DNA from: Scenedesmus sp. ARA3
Lineage: Eukaryota > Chlorophyta > Chlorophyceae > Sphaeropleales > Scenedesmaceae
Direction of reading: 5' to 3'
Length of the DNA: 64,000 nucleotides
NCBI GenBank assembly: GCA_004335835.1
Contig: RWJK01001074.1
Span: 180,323-244,322 of the forward strand
Shown: piece after piece, positions 37,453-48,800 of the stretch
How the letters are laid out: the number at the start of each line of letters is the position of its first letter
How positions within the stretch are numbered: the stretch's first letter is position 1
Program-made: the position numbers and the translations under genes
Notes under the pieces: model-generated
The model's database searches: none
What the model saw: the letters and a program-made list of their open reading frames with translations, nothing else
Told to the model about the DNA's origin: nothing

Positions 37453-40400
37453 ATGCAAACAGCTACCAGTATAGTGCGACAGGTAACATATCATCTTACA
37501 AACATTGCATCGCTGATCGAGCACAAGCTCCTAACCCCAACGTATCTGGCACTCACGCCTTACTGGCTCTCACTCGCACGCAGGTTGTGGCGCAGCAGTC
37601 GCTTGCAGGAGCCCCAGCTGTGCTACGTCTTTCAGGAGTCCTCGCTTGCAGCAGACTGAGCCACCTCAGGTGGGCCTGAGCATGCCTAGAGCATGGCCTG
37701 ATGCACTGCTGCTGCTGCCTTGTCTGCTGCTCAAGCAACATTGCAGCATGTTGCCCTGATCAGGCACATTGAAACTCCCGTTATACAGTAGCAGGATGAT
37801 GTTTTGACGGCGACCTGAACTGCCCTTGTGCTGCCTGCTGCTTGCTGTGCAGCTGGCCCACATGCAGCGCACAGCTGTCGACCTCAGCTAAAGAGCAGCA
37901 GGTGAGGCACATGCAGCGCGCCCCAGCTGCGCCCAGCCTGCTACGTTTCATTGCGCTTGAAATAGCATGCAGCCAACAGGTGTTTCTCAAGACTAATTTT
38001 CAGCTGTCAGGGCAGCACCTGTCCTGATCAGTCCTGAGGAGCAGTGCGGGCTGTGCATTGCCTGAAATGCTGCAGTATGCTTGCCTAACTAGCAGCTGTA
38101 GCACGCCATTTAACCGCTCTGGGTTGTGGTCTGGCTGCTGTGCCGGGTGTTCAGCAGAGGCCAGCGAACGCAGCAACGGCAGAAGAAGCGTTAGTATGCA
38201 GCCAAGGCAGCAGAAGCAGAAGCAGCTGGTCTTGAGTAGCGGCACGACATGCTGCTGCATGCTGCAGTTGTAAGCAGTGGTAAGCAGCGCCCATGCATGC
38301 TCTGCACTTTGCATTCCTGCAGCAGTTCGATATTGAACTGCTTTCTAATTTAACTGCCCCTGGTGTTTCTTTGTGGTGCGCAGGAGACCCAAAGCAGCGA
38401 GCAGCAGCAGCAGCATGCAAGCAGCAGCTCCTCACAAGCAGCAGCCGAAGAAGCAAGCAGCAGCGGCACCAGCAGCAGCGGCGCCGAGAGCAGCAGCAGC
38501 AGCAGCAGCAGTGGCACCGAGAGCAGCAGCAGCGGCGCTGGTTTTGGCGGCTTCAAGCAGCAGTTTGACTCCTTCAAGTCGCGGCTAGGCGGCAGCAGCA
38601 GCAGCAGCGAGCAGCAGGAGCAGCTGCCGCTGGGGCAGCGTGCACACCAGCTGTGGGACACTGTGCGACGGGAGGTTGCTGATGCTGTGCTGCCGCGGAG
38701 TGAGCGCTACAGCCTGACGCGTGCGTATGAGGGGCCCACATACCAGGTGCGCAGTGCAGCTGTGTGCGCTTTGGGATTGTGTGCTGCTTGTGCGCGGCTG
38801 GTCGTGCGCGTGGCTCGTGTGCCGGTCCATAAGCAGGTGCCCGCTGTTGGGAAGCGTGATTGCATCAGTCATGACAGACGCAGAGAGATGTGCGCTTCAG
38901 GACAGCAATGGCGCTGTTCATGAGCGCAAGGTGTTGCCAGGCCCCGCCTGCAGCATCCGGCCCGGTCAAAGCCAGATCTACTGCATGCTGGCAACGTTTT
39001 TTTTCGTAATGGTACATGTACAGCACCACATAGTGATCAGATGCATGCGTGTCCTTCACTTCAAGACATATGTATATCTTGTCTGCCTTCACCCAGGCGC
39101 CTGACACGCCGTATGACGGCCCCGCAGCGTTGGAACTATTGCATGATAGATACTGCCGATTGCATCTGCCCCCCAAATGACTTGGATCCAGCACTGTCTC
39201 AGGTCTGCTGCAACGTACCTCCTTGGTGTTACCGCAGGCGCCTGACACGCCGTATGACGGCCCCACAGCGCTGGCAGCAGTCAAGGTGCCCGAGTCAAAG
39301 ATGAACAAGGTGCTGTCCGACCTCTACGAGAAGTTTGGGCACCACCCGCTGTTTGCAAAGCTGCGGCGCGTGGACATCAAGGACACCCCGATCTTCAAGA
39401 AGGGAGCTGAGCTGGCTGACGACATCAGGGACAAGTATGAGACCAGCGACCACCCAGCAGTGCACAAAGTCGAGGTGAGGCCGGCGTCCGCTGCCTGGCC
39501 TGCACATGTGTCAGTGCCAGCAAGGTTTGCGTGTTGTTGGGCTGCTCCCTGCTGCTGCTGCTGCTGCTGCTGCCGCTTCCGCACCTGCTGCTGTCTCTGT
39601 AGTGAGCTATACCTGATGCGCAAGCCGTGGCCTGTGTTGTACTGACACCCTGCATCGCTGTGCCTGCCGCCGCGCCTGCCTGCTGCTGGCCTCCAAACAT
39701 GCCACACAACCCTGTACAACAGGACGTGAAGGCTAAGCTGTTTGGCATGAGTGAGACAGCCACTGCCATGGCCATCATCCGCAGCAGGGACCCGCGCTTC
39801 GACATGACCACGCTGCTGGACGGCGTGCGGTGAGCAGGCACAGCAGCAGCAGCAGCAGCAGCAGCGGCTGCAGCAGCCTGTAAACTCAGTAACAGCAGCT
39901 GTAGCAATAGCAGTTGTGGTGGCAGCAGCAGCAGCAGCAGTTCACGCAGACAGCAGCAGCAGCAGCATCAGCAGCACGAATTGACAGCAGCAGCTGCAGT
40001 CGCAGCAGTAAGGCAAGAAGAGAAGTTGCCTGCAGCAGTAACATTATGCAAGCAACAACCTGCAGCTTGTGGCCGTTACTTCTGCAGCTGATGCGTCAGC
40101 AACTTGCGCTGCCAACATTGCACACTATTGCAGTCTCCAACGCTGGCGTTGATGCGTCGATCACGCATCCTGCTTGTTCACACTGCTGTTGGCCGTTGCA
40201 GCTTTGACTCCCCTCGCGTGGTGAAGGCCTTCCTCACGCACGACCTGCCCACGCTGCGCAAGCACTGCGGCCCGGAGCTCATGGAGCGCCTGGAGGGCAT
40301 CTTCAAGCACTTTGAGGCGCAGGTGCGTCACATGTGTTATGTTATTGTTACTCTTTTGTGTCATTATTGTTATGCATGTTGTGGTGCACTGCGTTCCCGA

Positions 40401-40898
40401 GCACATGGAGCGCCTGGAGGGCATCTTCAAGCACTTTGAGGCGCAGGTGCGTTGCATTCGGTGTTGCCCTATGTTTTTTGTGTTATGTGTGTTATGCAAG
40501 TTGTGTTGCAGTGTGGCCGGGAGCTCATGAAGCGCCTGGAGGGCATCTTCAAGCACTTTTGAGGCGTAGGTGTGTGTTACATTGTCATGTATGTCTGTTA
40601 CTTGCTTGTCACGTTGAATGTGTGCCTGTCTCCGTTTTGCTGCGACTTTGTTTGGTTGCTGCGATTGCATGCGTTCCTCAACAGCACCCAGTCCCTCGAC
40701 CTGCTTGTCTGACCGGAACTGTTGGCTGACTGTCACAACTGCTGTTGCTGCTGCTACTGCTGCTGCTGCTGCTGAGCCAGGGCCTGTACGAGTACCCCAC
40801 CATCCTGTTCACTGGCGAGCCTGAGCTAGTGGAACTGAAGATGGTGGAGGAGGAGCCGCTGGTGGTGCAATATAGCTGTTCAATCCGTTGGCTGACTT

Positions 40899-40937
<39 letters not shown>

Positions 40938-41432
40938 CTTGTCAATTTGTCTTGATTGCAGGGCCTGTACGAGGACCCCACCATTCTCTTCACCGGCGAG
41001 CCTGAGCTAGTCGAGCTCAAGATGGTTGAGGAGGAGCCGCTGGTGGTGGTGGAACAACTCAAAGCTGCTGCTTCAAACGAATGACTGACGCTTGCAATTG
41101 GTGCTGCTGCCGCTGCTCTCTTTTGTGTGCCTTTTCAGGGCCTATACGAGGACCCCACCATTCTCTTCACTGGCGAGCCTGAGCTAGTCGAATTGAAGAT
41201 GGTCGAAGAGGAGCCGCTGGTGGTGGTGCAGTTTGCGTGCCAGCAGCTCAAGTGCACGCGCGACAAGTTTGGCAACGTGATGGATGGCAGCCCAAACAGC
41301 ATCCAGAAGGTGTTCTATTTCTGGGGGCTGCAGCAGGAGAGCCAGCCGGTAGTGCTGCCTGATGGCCGGGTGCTGCCGCCGCGCTTTGTGATCAAGGACA
41401 TGATGTGGCAGTCCATGCTGGCACTGGTGTAA
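37453..41432 (+). CDS. TIM44: Mitochondrial import inner membrane translocase subunit TIM44
   Basis: Eight exons join in phase to 428 residues: 37453-37482, 37584-37669, 37853-37901, 38384-38746, 39238-39474, 39723-39829, 40202-40322 and 41139-41432. The start (MQTATSIVRQVVAQQSLAG) begins an Arg/Ser/Ala-rich mitochondrial presequence of ~50 residues, followed by a Ser/Gln run. The central part has SDLYEKFGHHPLF and IIRSRDPRFDMTTLLDGV. The C-terminal Tim44 domain has VVKAFLTHDLPTLRKHCGPE, EPLVVVQFACQQLKCTRDKF and KVFYFWGLQQE. TIM44 tethers mtHsp70 to the TIM23 channel on the matrix side. Alternative copies of exon 7, the start of exon 8 and the gene end surround the used exons. A TGTAA overlaps the stop codon. 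Confidence 0.93.
39097..39134 (+). repeat. Copy of TIM44 exon 5 start with acceptor
   Basis: The bases after ACCCAG at 39096 repeat the first ~35 bases of exon 5 (encoding APDTPYDGP) 141 bases before the real exon start at 39238. Confidence 0.8.
40386..41049 (+). repeat. Extra copies of TIM44 exon 7 end and exon 8 start
   Basis: Copies of the exon 7 end lie at 40386-40446 (intact, with GTGCGT donor) and 40511-40569 (one-base insertion and TAG). Copies of the exon 8 start (GLYEDPTILFTGEPELVELK) lie at 40781-40870 and 40962-41049, each after an AG acceptor, before the full exon at 41139. The second copy runs into EQLKAAASNE and a stop. Confidence 0.9.
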
Positions 41433-41443
41433 GGCGGTGTAAT
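41429..41443 (+). terminator. Candidate TGTAA poly(A) signals at the TIM44 stop
   Basis: Two TGTAA pentamers, at 41429-41433 (including the TAA stop) and 41439-41443, lie where the coding sequence ends. TGTAA is the usual poly(A) signal in green algae such as Chlamydomonas. If used, the 3' UTR would be only some 25 bases. Confidence 0.4.
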
Positions 41444-41588
41444 GGGGCCATGTGTGCATGGGTTTGAGCAAGTTTTTGGGTGTTCAGTTGCCAACTGAAC
41501 GCAGTGCGTTTTGGCGGCCACCACTGAGTGTCAAAGTGAGCAGCAGCAGCAGCAGCAACAGCAATCAATGTGACGCGCATGATGACCA

Positions 41589-41997
41589 AGGACAGGATGT
41601 GGCAGTCCATGCTGGCACTGGTGTAGTTTATGCCAGGCAGCTGTCAGTGGGTGTCGCTGTCTTGCAGGCGCGGGTGGCCGTGTGCACGTGTCAGATTCAC
41701 CAGAAGATGCAAGTTGATTTGTTTCTGGGTGTGTCAGGACATGATGTGGCAGTCCATGCAGGCGCTGGTGCGGCGTTTGGGTGCCAGCAGTAGATGCCTT
41801 TCAGCAGTTTTGTGTGCAGTAACAGGTGTGTTGGTGCTAGCTGTGGATGGCTGTCAGCAAGTTTTGTGTGTTCAGTTGTGCTGTTGCAGCAACCACTGAG
41901 TAACTTTCAAACCGTGAGTGCCAAAGTAAGCAGCTGCAGCCGTTCTGACGCGCATCGAGATCAATATATGGCAGTTGATGCTGGCGCTGGTGTAGAG
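41589..41997 (+). repeat. Three copies of the TIM44 gene end
   Basis: The final coding bases (DMMWQSMLALV-stop) recur at 41589-41627, 41738-41795 and 41950-41997. The second copy reads DMMWQSMQALVRRLGASSR-stop and so would encode a longer C terminus. The sequence between copies is also partly shared. Confidence 0.88.
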
Positions 41998-42460
41998 ACT
42001 CGAAGAAGGCTTGTCTGCTAGATGACCCAACGAGTGGCACCCGTCAAAGAAGAAGACTCGCCCGCTCACAATCAAGGATGCACTCTCACACGTGTGAGGG
42101 CAAAAAAGTGATGTGCTCATTGTCACGTTGGTTTGGGCAGGGGCAAACGTTGCTTAGTGCATGTTGATTGCAATGACGAGGTGCCACAGGGTATGGTATC
42201 TGTCCGGAACCTTGCAGGCGTGACTTCTCGACTTTCGAAGCGGATTATCCGGGTGTGATCTTAGCAACGCCTGGGGATAGCCGGCTTTGCATAGCTATAA
42301 AAAACAGAGAGACTTGATTAAATTACATTCAAGGAACAGTTCTACGCTGGAGCGGTGAAACAACATCTGGGTCACCGAGACACTTTTGCAGCTGGTCACC
42401 TGACGTGTACCAATTGCAACACGGGCTTTCAAGGACTTCAACCAAGCTCATCGCAGCAGT
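41998..42460. other. Intergenic: promoter region of the secreted-protein gene
   Basis: No coding block was found. A TATA-like box lies near the right end, about 160 bases upstream of the next start codon. The left part follows the repeated TIM44 gene end. Confidence 0.45.
42296..42304 (+). promoter_or_regulatory. TATA-box-like element
   Basis: TATAAAAAA lies 157 bases upstream of the ATG at 42461, inside an AT-richer stretch. This fits a core promoter of the secreted-protein gene. Confidence 0.5.
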
Positions 42461-43545
42461 ATGATGCTCAGAAAACCCATCTGGCAACCTGCTCCACTAC
42501 TGCTGTTGCTGGCACTTCTTGTCAGCACATGCAGGGCAGCTGCAGCAGCACGATTGGCAGCAAGCAGGATGGCAGCAAGCGAGAATGGCAGCATGCTTAG
42601 CAGTAGCAAAGCGTGGCACATTGTGCACAGCAGCTCACCCTCGCCACTGCAGATGTGGCCATTTGCGGCTTGGCATGGCATGGCAGGGCGTGCCAGCATG
42701 CAACAGCAGGGGGAGCTGCAAGTTGCGGCTCCACCTACAGCACACTGTGGCATCAGCAACGTTGCCAGGTAACGTGCAGGGCACCTACCGCGCATGCTTG
42801 CTGACAGCATGTTTCGTTTGTCATGCTGCTGTCACCACCTGCCAGGCACGCCTATGCTGAGGAGACGCCTGATTGGCTGTGGTGCCCAGGCTCCCCCTAT
42901 GCCACCTACAAGGCATGCAGCCGCATACCTCCCGGCCAGGACGCACAGTGCAAGGCAGCAAAGGGCTGTGCGGTGGAAGCCAGCAGCAGCAGCAGCAGCG
43001 GCGGCGGTGGGTCAGGCCTCTTCTGCACCGCTGCTTTCATGGCCAAGATGAGTCAGCAGCAGCAAGCTGCTTGGTTTGACCGCTTCCGTGCGCTTGATCC
43101 TTCTATCGTTGGCAGCTGCGAGTCAGTCTGCTACCTCAGAGGTGTCTTTAGCTGTGCTGGCGTCAATGACATGCCAGACAACTCAACTGCACTCACCACC
43201 AGCAACAGCAGTACATGGAGTAAGGTTGCTGGTGCCAAAGCAGGACAGACATCTGCCAAGGGAGCAGCAGCAGCAGCAGCAGCCAGCCCCAGGGAGGCAG
43301 CCTGCAGGCGCAACCGCAGCTGCAGCTGGAGCAGTGAAAGCCGCTACTGCAGCACCAACCTGATGGGCGATGATGCCTGGGGGCAGGCGGCAGCGGTTGC
43401 AGCAGCACAGTGCTCTGCGCTGAGCAAGGATAGGAGCACTTGTGAGGGGGGCAGCCCACAGGGCAGTGTGGAGCTGCTGGTGTCACGGGTTCAGCAGTAC
43501 AGGGACTACCAGCAGCTGGCTGGCAGTCATGCGTGTGCAGGTTAG
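42461..43545 (+). CDS. Secreted or lumenal Cys-containing protein, unknown function
   Basis: Two exons, 42461-42768 and 42846-43545, give 335 residues with matching phase. The start MMLRKPIWQPAP precedes a strong hydrophobic core (LLLLLALLVSTC), a clear signal peptide cut near an Ala run. The second exon carries paired cysteines (DWLWCPGSPYATYKACSRIP, KGCAVEA, FCTAAF, GSCESVCYLRGVFSCAG, SCSWSSESRYCS) and several N-x-S/T sites (NDMPDNSTALTTSNSSTWS), consistent with an extracellular or cell-wall protein. No known domain was recognised. The frame ends GTGTGCAGGTTAG, where CAG/GTTAGT could also be a donor, so a further exon is possible. The TATA-like box at 42296 supports the 5' end. Confidence 0.68.
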
Positions 43546-44394
43546 TGTTGCTGATGGTGCCGGCTGCAGCGTGCAGCTGCAGTGTTTCTGCATTGGTGTC
43601 AAGCTCGCCCAGGTCTCGTAACAGTCTGAGTCAGAGGGGGCAGAGGTGGGAAGCTGTTGCATATGGAATGTCAGCAGCGCCAGGCGTGTGGCTTGCCTTG
43701 TGCCTGTGTGGGAATGCACGCTGCACGGCTGTGCCTGTGCAGTTTGTGTGCCTACTGGCATTTCCAGCTCAGGCCGCTTATCTATGTAGCTGGTGTACTG
43801 CTGGCAGTCAACACAAGCAGCACCCACATATATTGGGTAAAGAAGGATTGATGTTTTTAGGGCTGTTGTGGTTGCAGCGTATCAGCAGTTGTGTGTTGCA
43901 GACACTGGGGAGGTTGATGGTGATTTGTCAAACCTTGGGTGAGAGAGAGTGCCTCACTCACTGGCTTGCTCTGCAGTTTGATGTGCATTTTTCGCATCAA
44001 ATTGTCACAATCGCCTAGGAAGTTATTTTTTCGGTCTTCGTGCACCAAATGCAGCAGCTGAGTAGTATGCTGGTAGTGTTGTTGCCTTTGTTGATCAGCA
44101 GCAGCCACCATTGTCGGGCAGCACAGGGCAGTATGGCTGTTGGCGCTGAACAGCCATAAATACAGACAACCCCAGAGCACGTGCTGTTGCCAGAAGATTG
44201 TGTATACGAGTACAAGCAATCATGGTGTTGAAAGAGTGGCCACGTACTACGCGGTTTAGTAAACCGCATGTACCATCTTTCAGCATCATATCACAGCAGT
44301 CACCGAGGATGGCAAACCCCGCTAGGCCTGGCACGGGCACTCAGCCGCCTGGTGCTCCCAATGCCATACACCACATATGCCTCCTTTCACAAGT
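43546..44394. other. Gap between convergent genes
   Basis: TG-rich sequence with no exon-like block. It should hold the 3' UTRs of both flanking genes. No TGTAA on either strand was noticed. Confidence 0.45.
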
Positions 44395-47300
44395 TCAGTC
44401 AATCTCCATATCCAAACCACCTCCGACGCTAGCATCCATATCCCGACCACTTCCGTCACTAACATCCATGTCAGAAGACCCTGCGGGGTGCAGTGGCGCC
44501 ACCACCGTATGATGAGCAAAAGACCAATCACCAAATCGCTCGACAGAGTTGAGTGCCATGGTGTCAAAGAAAAGCGTTGGCGCTAGCCGCTGCCGCTTTG
44601 ACCTGCGTGTGCTTGGGCTACCTCTCTCTGCAGGGCTGTGCGGTGCACCGCCACAGCCGCTGCTGCCTTCTGCAGCGCCTGCTGCCAATGAAGCATCATC
44701 CCACTGCCTTTTACCCAAAGAAGCCAGCGTGTGTTGTGGCACAGCAACAGCTGCGTGTTGGTCATTTGCTGGCAGCTGCCAGTGCTGAATGGGCGGCACC
44801 GTGTAGCCTGGCAGGGCAGCAGCTGCCAGCAGCAGTTCATGCACCACTGCCAGGTCCAGCTCTGCTGCTGCTGGGCAGGCGCACAGTGCTGCCACCTGAG
44901 GCCCGTCCTGCTGCTGCACCGCTGCACGCAGCTGTGTTGCCAGCTGCCCAGCAATGTAGCACGCCAACGCTGTTGCTGCAGGCTGTGGACTGGCAGCCCT
45001 AGGTAAGGCATCCGCAGAGCAGCTTGGCCACCGCCAGTCTGCAATGAACAGGCTGTCAGGGAAACCATATGGCGTCACGTTGCGCACCCCTGCCCTGCGC
45101 CTTGCCCTGCGCCTTGGTGCGCGACTGGCGTAGTTGTAGCAGCTGAACACATACAGCAACACCTGCCCCAAGCCAGCAGGTGTGATGTGGGCTGCACCAG
45201 GGCTCTGCAGCAGCAGCTTGACGCAGCCAACATCCCTGGCAGCGATGGGCAACACCAGCAGGGAGGTCAGCTCGCTTGCTGAGGTGATGCTGGCTGCTGC
45301 CTGGCTGCCGAAAAGGTGCTGGATGACACCCAATGGTGACCCTGCCCTGCTGTCATGTGCCACCTGCATTGCCACTTTCAGGAAGCGGGACAGCGGCCAG
45401 CCATACAGATCTGCTGCTGCGTCCCACTGGCATAACACAGACAGGCAGCTGACAGCTGCATCTGCTACCTGTCCGGGCTGCTGGAACTGCTTGCTGCTGG
45501 TGGCCTGCTGCTGTGGCAAATTGCTTGCTGCTGGTGGTGCTGGTGCTGGCGACCATGGGATGCCATGGCAGCTGGATGCTGGCTTGATAGCTGAGCGCGC
45601 TGCAGCTGTCACTGCATACTCCAGCAGTTGGCTAACGCTCCTGCTGTCCAGCTTAGCACATGCAGGGAGCGTCAGCAAGGCCTTCAGGTTGCTGCTGTGC
45701 TGGGTGGTCACTGCAAGCTTCAACAAGCGCCCCAACAACTCCACATCCACTGCAGGTGCGAATGGCCCAATCATGTAACGGCTGCAGTCAACACCGAACT
45801 GCACTGTCTGCCGCAGCTGCCACGCCGACAAATCAGCTTCACTCACACGGTTCCATGCACGGTGCCGCTTGAAGTAGGTGTCCTTAACTTTTGAGTTCCG
45901 ATCCCCATGCGGTGTAGCAGCTTCACAACGCAGCAGCTGCCCCAGCTGCTTGCCCTGCAGGCTGCGCACTGCTGGAAGGTTCCATAGGCGGAGAAAAGCA
46001 CAGCTGTTGCTGCATCTCACTGCTGCTGCCAGCACCTGAAAACACCCATGCGCAGTGAATCTGGCTGCCTCGCCATCCTCCATTGTAATAGATGCCTTCC
46101 ATTGACCAAAGGCCTTGGAAAGCAATGCCATCAGCATCGTCTTTGCATCAGTCTGTACTGCAAGCTCTACAGCTGGCACGAGCACGTCATCAGCTACCGC
46201 AGACCTGGAGCCTAGCAGCGCCTGTAGGCTGCCATAGCTCCCTGACCGCACTGCTGCCTGTAGTGCTGCAGCCACTGTAGCTGGCCGCAGCTGGTGGAAT
46301 GCAGGAACCTCAGCCAGCAGCCGCAAGCTGTGGCTGTCTCCGTTTGCTGCTGCTGCCTCTACTATGCTGCTCAGCTGAGTTCGGCTGATGTGTTGGGCAG
46401 CTGGCAGGCCGCAGAGCTTTGTCAGCAGGTCGCAGCACGTGCCTACCTCCAGCGCCTTGCACATCAAGGTTGCGACTGCGTCTGCTGGCAGCTGCCGTGC
46501 ACCTGGCAGACTAAAAAGAAAGCACAGGCGGCAATCTGAAAAGGGGGCGCTGGCATCCAGCGCGAAAGCACGCTCAATGAGTGGTAGCAGCTGCTCAGAG
46601 GTCAGGTCACTCCAGCTGGCTCCCAGGAGCCGCCGGTTGACACTCAATTGATGTATGTGGTCGCGCTCAAGTGCAGTGTGCAGCAGACCAAAGGCTTCTG
46701 CTCTGGAGATACGCAACTGCGGTTGCGCGCTGTTGAGTGAGGTGCCTGGCATTGTGAAGCCGATGCTGTTGATGGACAGGTGCAGGAGGTCAGGCAGGTC
46801 TGCGTCATCAACCTGCACAGGACATCAACAGCGATCGAACAGCAGAACCAGTGACTGTCGCAGCCGCAGCAGCACAAAACATGTACTACAGTAAGCCATT
46901 GCAACCATGCACACATTGGCATAGAAAGGCCAGCTCAACAGTTGCAAGGAACATGCTGACTGAAGCACAGCTCACCTCATAGCCTGCATCCAATGCAGGA
47001 TCCTCAGGCGGCGAGTTGCTGCACAGCACCTTAAGGATGGGCGGGATGTTTTGGGAGCTCTGCACAGCGATCCAGACCTCAACTCCTGCACTTCAGCATG
47101 CATGTCAAAAGGATGAGATGTCTTGCAACAGAAGCTAGCTTAACGCATCCCCCTCTGACGCTGGCTATGCTGCGGTTTCAACCAGGTTTGCAGCGCATGC
47201 TCACGGTTTACATGCTTGCATGATGTTCCACACAGACTCAGCTGTCCTGCAAGTTGCTGCTGGTGTGTATTGCGTAGGTTACGTACCGTATACGCAGCTG

Positions 47301-47985
47301 GATGAGTGCCAGAGGCTACGGCATCAGGCGGCAGCTCTCCTGCCTAGCGTTGACGTGCCCAAGCAGAGTTGCTTGGCTGGCACAGGATTACTGGTGCTGA
47401 ACTCACGATTCAGCTGCTCACCTTCCACGCGGCGCCTGGCTGCTGCTACAATCTCCTTGTAAGGCACCTTTACGCCAAACTTGCAAAGCTCTCTGGCCAG
47501 ATGCTGCGGTACGCGGTTGATGGCCAGAAGTCCTGCAGGATTGCTGGGGTGCTCTGCCAGGCGCGCTTCTGGCAGGCTGTTGAGCAGCCAGCGCACCACA
47601 GCAGTTGCCTTGCGCTGCGATTGGGCTGTTCTGGCATATGCTGCATCTGCTACTGCTGTCAGCAGCCAGGCAGGGTCGGGCTGCTGTCTCAGCAGCTGCA
47701 GCCATGCAGAGCGCAGCAGTTTGCTGCTTGCACACATGCAGCAGACATCCAGCAAGCTCCGTTCACCAGCTGCAGCGAAGCAGGCAGCATCCAACACAGA
47801 GGGTGCGTTGAGTAGTGCAGTAGCTTGGATGGTCACCGAATTAGCATGTTACTCGCAACACTTGCAGTAGACAGCAGCAGTACTGTTGGCGCGATGGAGT
47901 ATGCCTGTGCCGCACCTGCAAAGCCCGCCTGCAGAAGCTCGTAAACTTTATCCCGGTCGGAACTGGGAGGTTTGAGTTTGGCCAT
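44395..47985 (-). CDS. Helical-repeat protein of unknown function
   Basis: Exons 47916-47985, 47407-47823, 46976-47085 and 44395-46812 give 1004 residues; the exon 2 acceptor (CCAAG) is weak. The start is MAKLKPPSSDRDKVYELL. The body is built of helical units of roughly 35-45 residues that follow a loose pattern L-L-x-L-P-A-x-x-x-L-x-x-x-x-V-x-x-L-L-x-x-A-V. Examples are LLTLPACAKLDSRSVSQLL and LRLWNLPAVRSLQGKQLGQ. This suggests a solenoid; it lacks the G-T-P-L-H signature of ankyrin repeats and does not match PPR. A basic stretch (RAPRRRARRRAGVR) and RRSKRQR near the C terminus could be nuclear signals. The last ~40 residues are acidic (SSDMDVSDGSG). No function can be assigned. Confidence 0.75.
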
Positions 47986-48395
47986 TCGTCAACCTGCATT
48001 CAAACTTGCTGCCGTTGAAGGACTGGACGAGATGTGGTTTGCGGCAGCCAAATGCTCGTCAATCCAAGTTTGATACTTGAAACAATCCAACTTGAAGTTT
48101 TGGCCAGCCTGCGAAACCACCATCAGCTCAATGGGCGTCAAGAACATGAGCTTAGGGTTTGGTCAACAGAAGATCTTCTGTTTTGCCTTTTCTAGAAAAG
48201 GCTGGTGGAGACTACACCACCAGAAAATGCTGGTGGAGGCTCCACCGTGGAGCTGCGGCACAGGATCATCGCATGACAATGACTTAAGTCAGTGATGATG
48301 AATGACTTAAGTCACTATGCAGCAGTACATACACAAGGATGCAAGGTCTGATGTCTGCTGCAGCAGGGCACTGCATCAGCATCACAGCGCCAACA
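47986..48395. other. Promoter region of the helical-repeat gene
   Basis: This 410-base stretch lies upstream of the minus-strand start at 47985. It is mostly non-coding and contains the palindrome cluster listed separately. Confidence 0.45.
48185..48313. repeat. Cluster of perfect palindromes and hairpins
   Basis: In 130 bases there are: an 18-bp perfect palindrome GCCTTTTCTAGAAAAGGC (48185-48202); a stem CTGGTGG/CCACCAG (48202-48223); a stem GGTGGAG/CTCCACC (48232-48246), which overlaps CCACCGTGG; and two copies of TGACTTAAGTCA (48280-48291 and 48303-48314). Confidence 0.85.
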
Positions 48396-48800
48396 TCAAA
48401 CTTCCTCGTCGTCTGTAGCAATGTACAGCACACTGCTCTCATCATCACTGCCAGCGCTGTCATCCTGCTGCCGCTGCTGCTGCTGCTGGCTGCACGCATA
48501 CGCCTCATCCAGCAGCAACTTGCCTGCCTCACCCAGCTGCAGGCAAAAAGATGCAAAGCACAGAGACGAAGTTGGTATGATCATTAATAGATTTTTGTTC
48601 ATTCCGTGTGTGTGCTTGTCGTAAGAAGGCGAAGCGTTGATTACGAGCTGTAATCTTCTGGCATGCTTGTCCACGGCCATGTGATCAGCAGCCCGTACCT
48701 GACAGGAAGCTGGTTTGCCAGGAGTGTGTTCCAAATCTATCATCTGCATCAATACTGCAGCGCATCTTACCTGCTCTCGCTGCAGCAATGACTGCACCAT
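48396..48800 (-). CDS. Possible 80-residue gene or 3' end of a longer gene
   Basis: Exons 48699-48800 and 48396-48536 join in phase through a GTACGG donor and a CTGCAG acceptor. The product starts MVQSLLQREQVRCAAVLMQM and ends in a Gln run and an acidic tail (SDDESSVLYIATDDEEV). Its start overlaps the start codon of the plus-strand permease (48788) by 13 bases, which is unusual. Either this is the end of a longer minus-strand gene, the permease starts elsewhere, or this model is false. No family was recognised. Confidence 0.35.
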   Translation of the reverse strand: MVQSLLQREQVRCAAVLMQMIDLEHTPGKPASCQVRAADHMAVDKHARRLQLVINASPSYDKHTHGMNKNLLMIIPTSSLCFASFCLQLGEAGKLLLDEAYACSQQQQQRQQDDSAGSDDESSVLYIATDDEEV

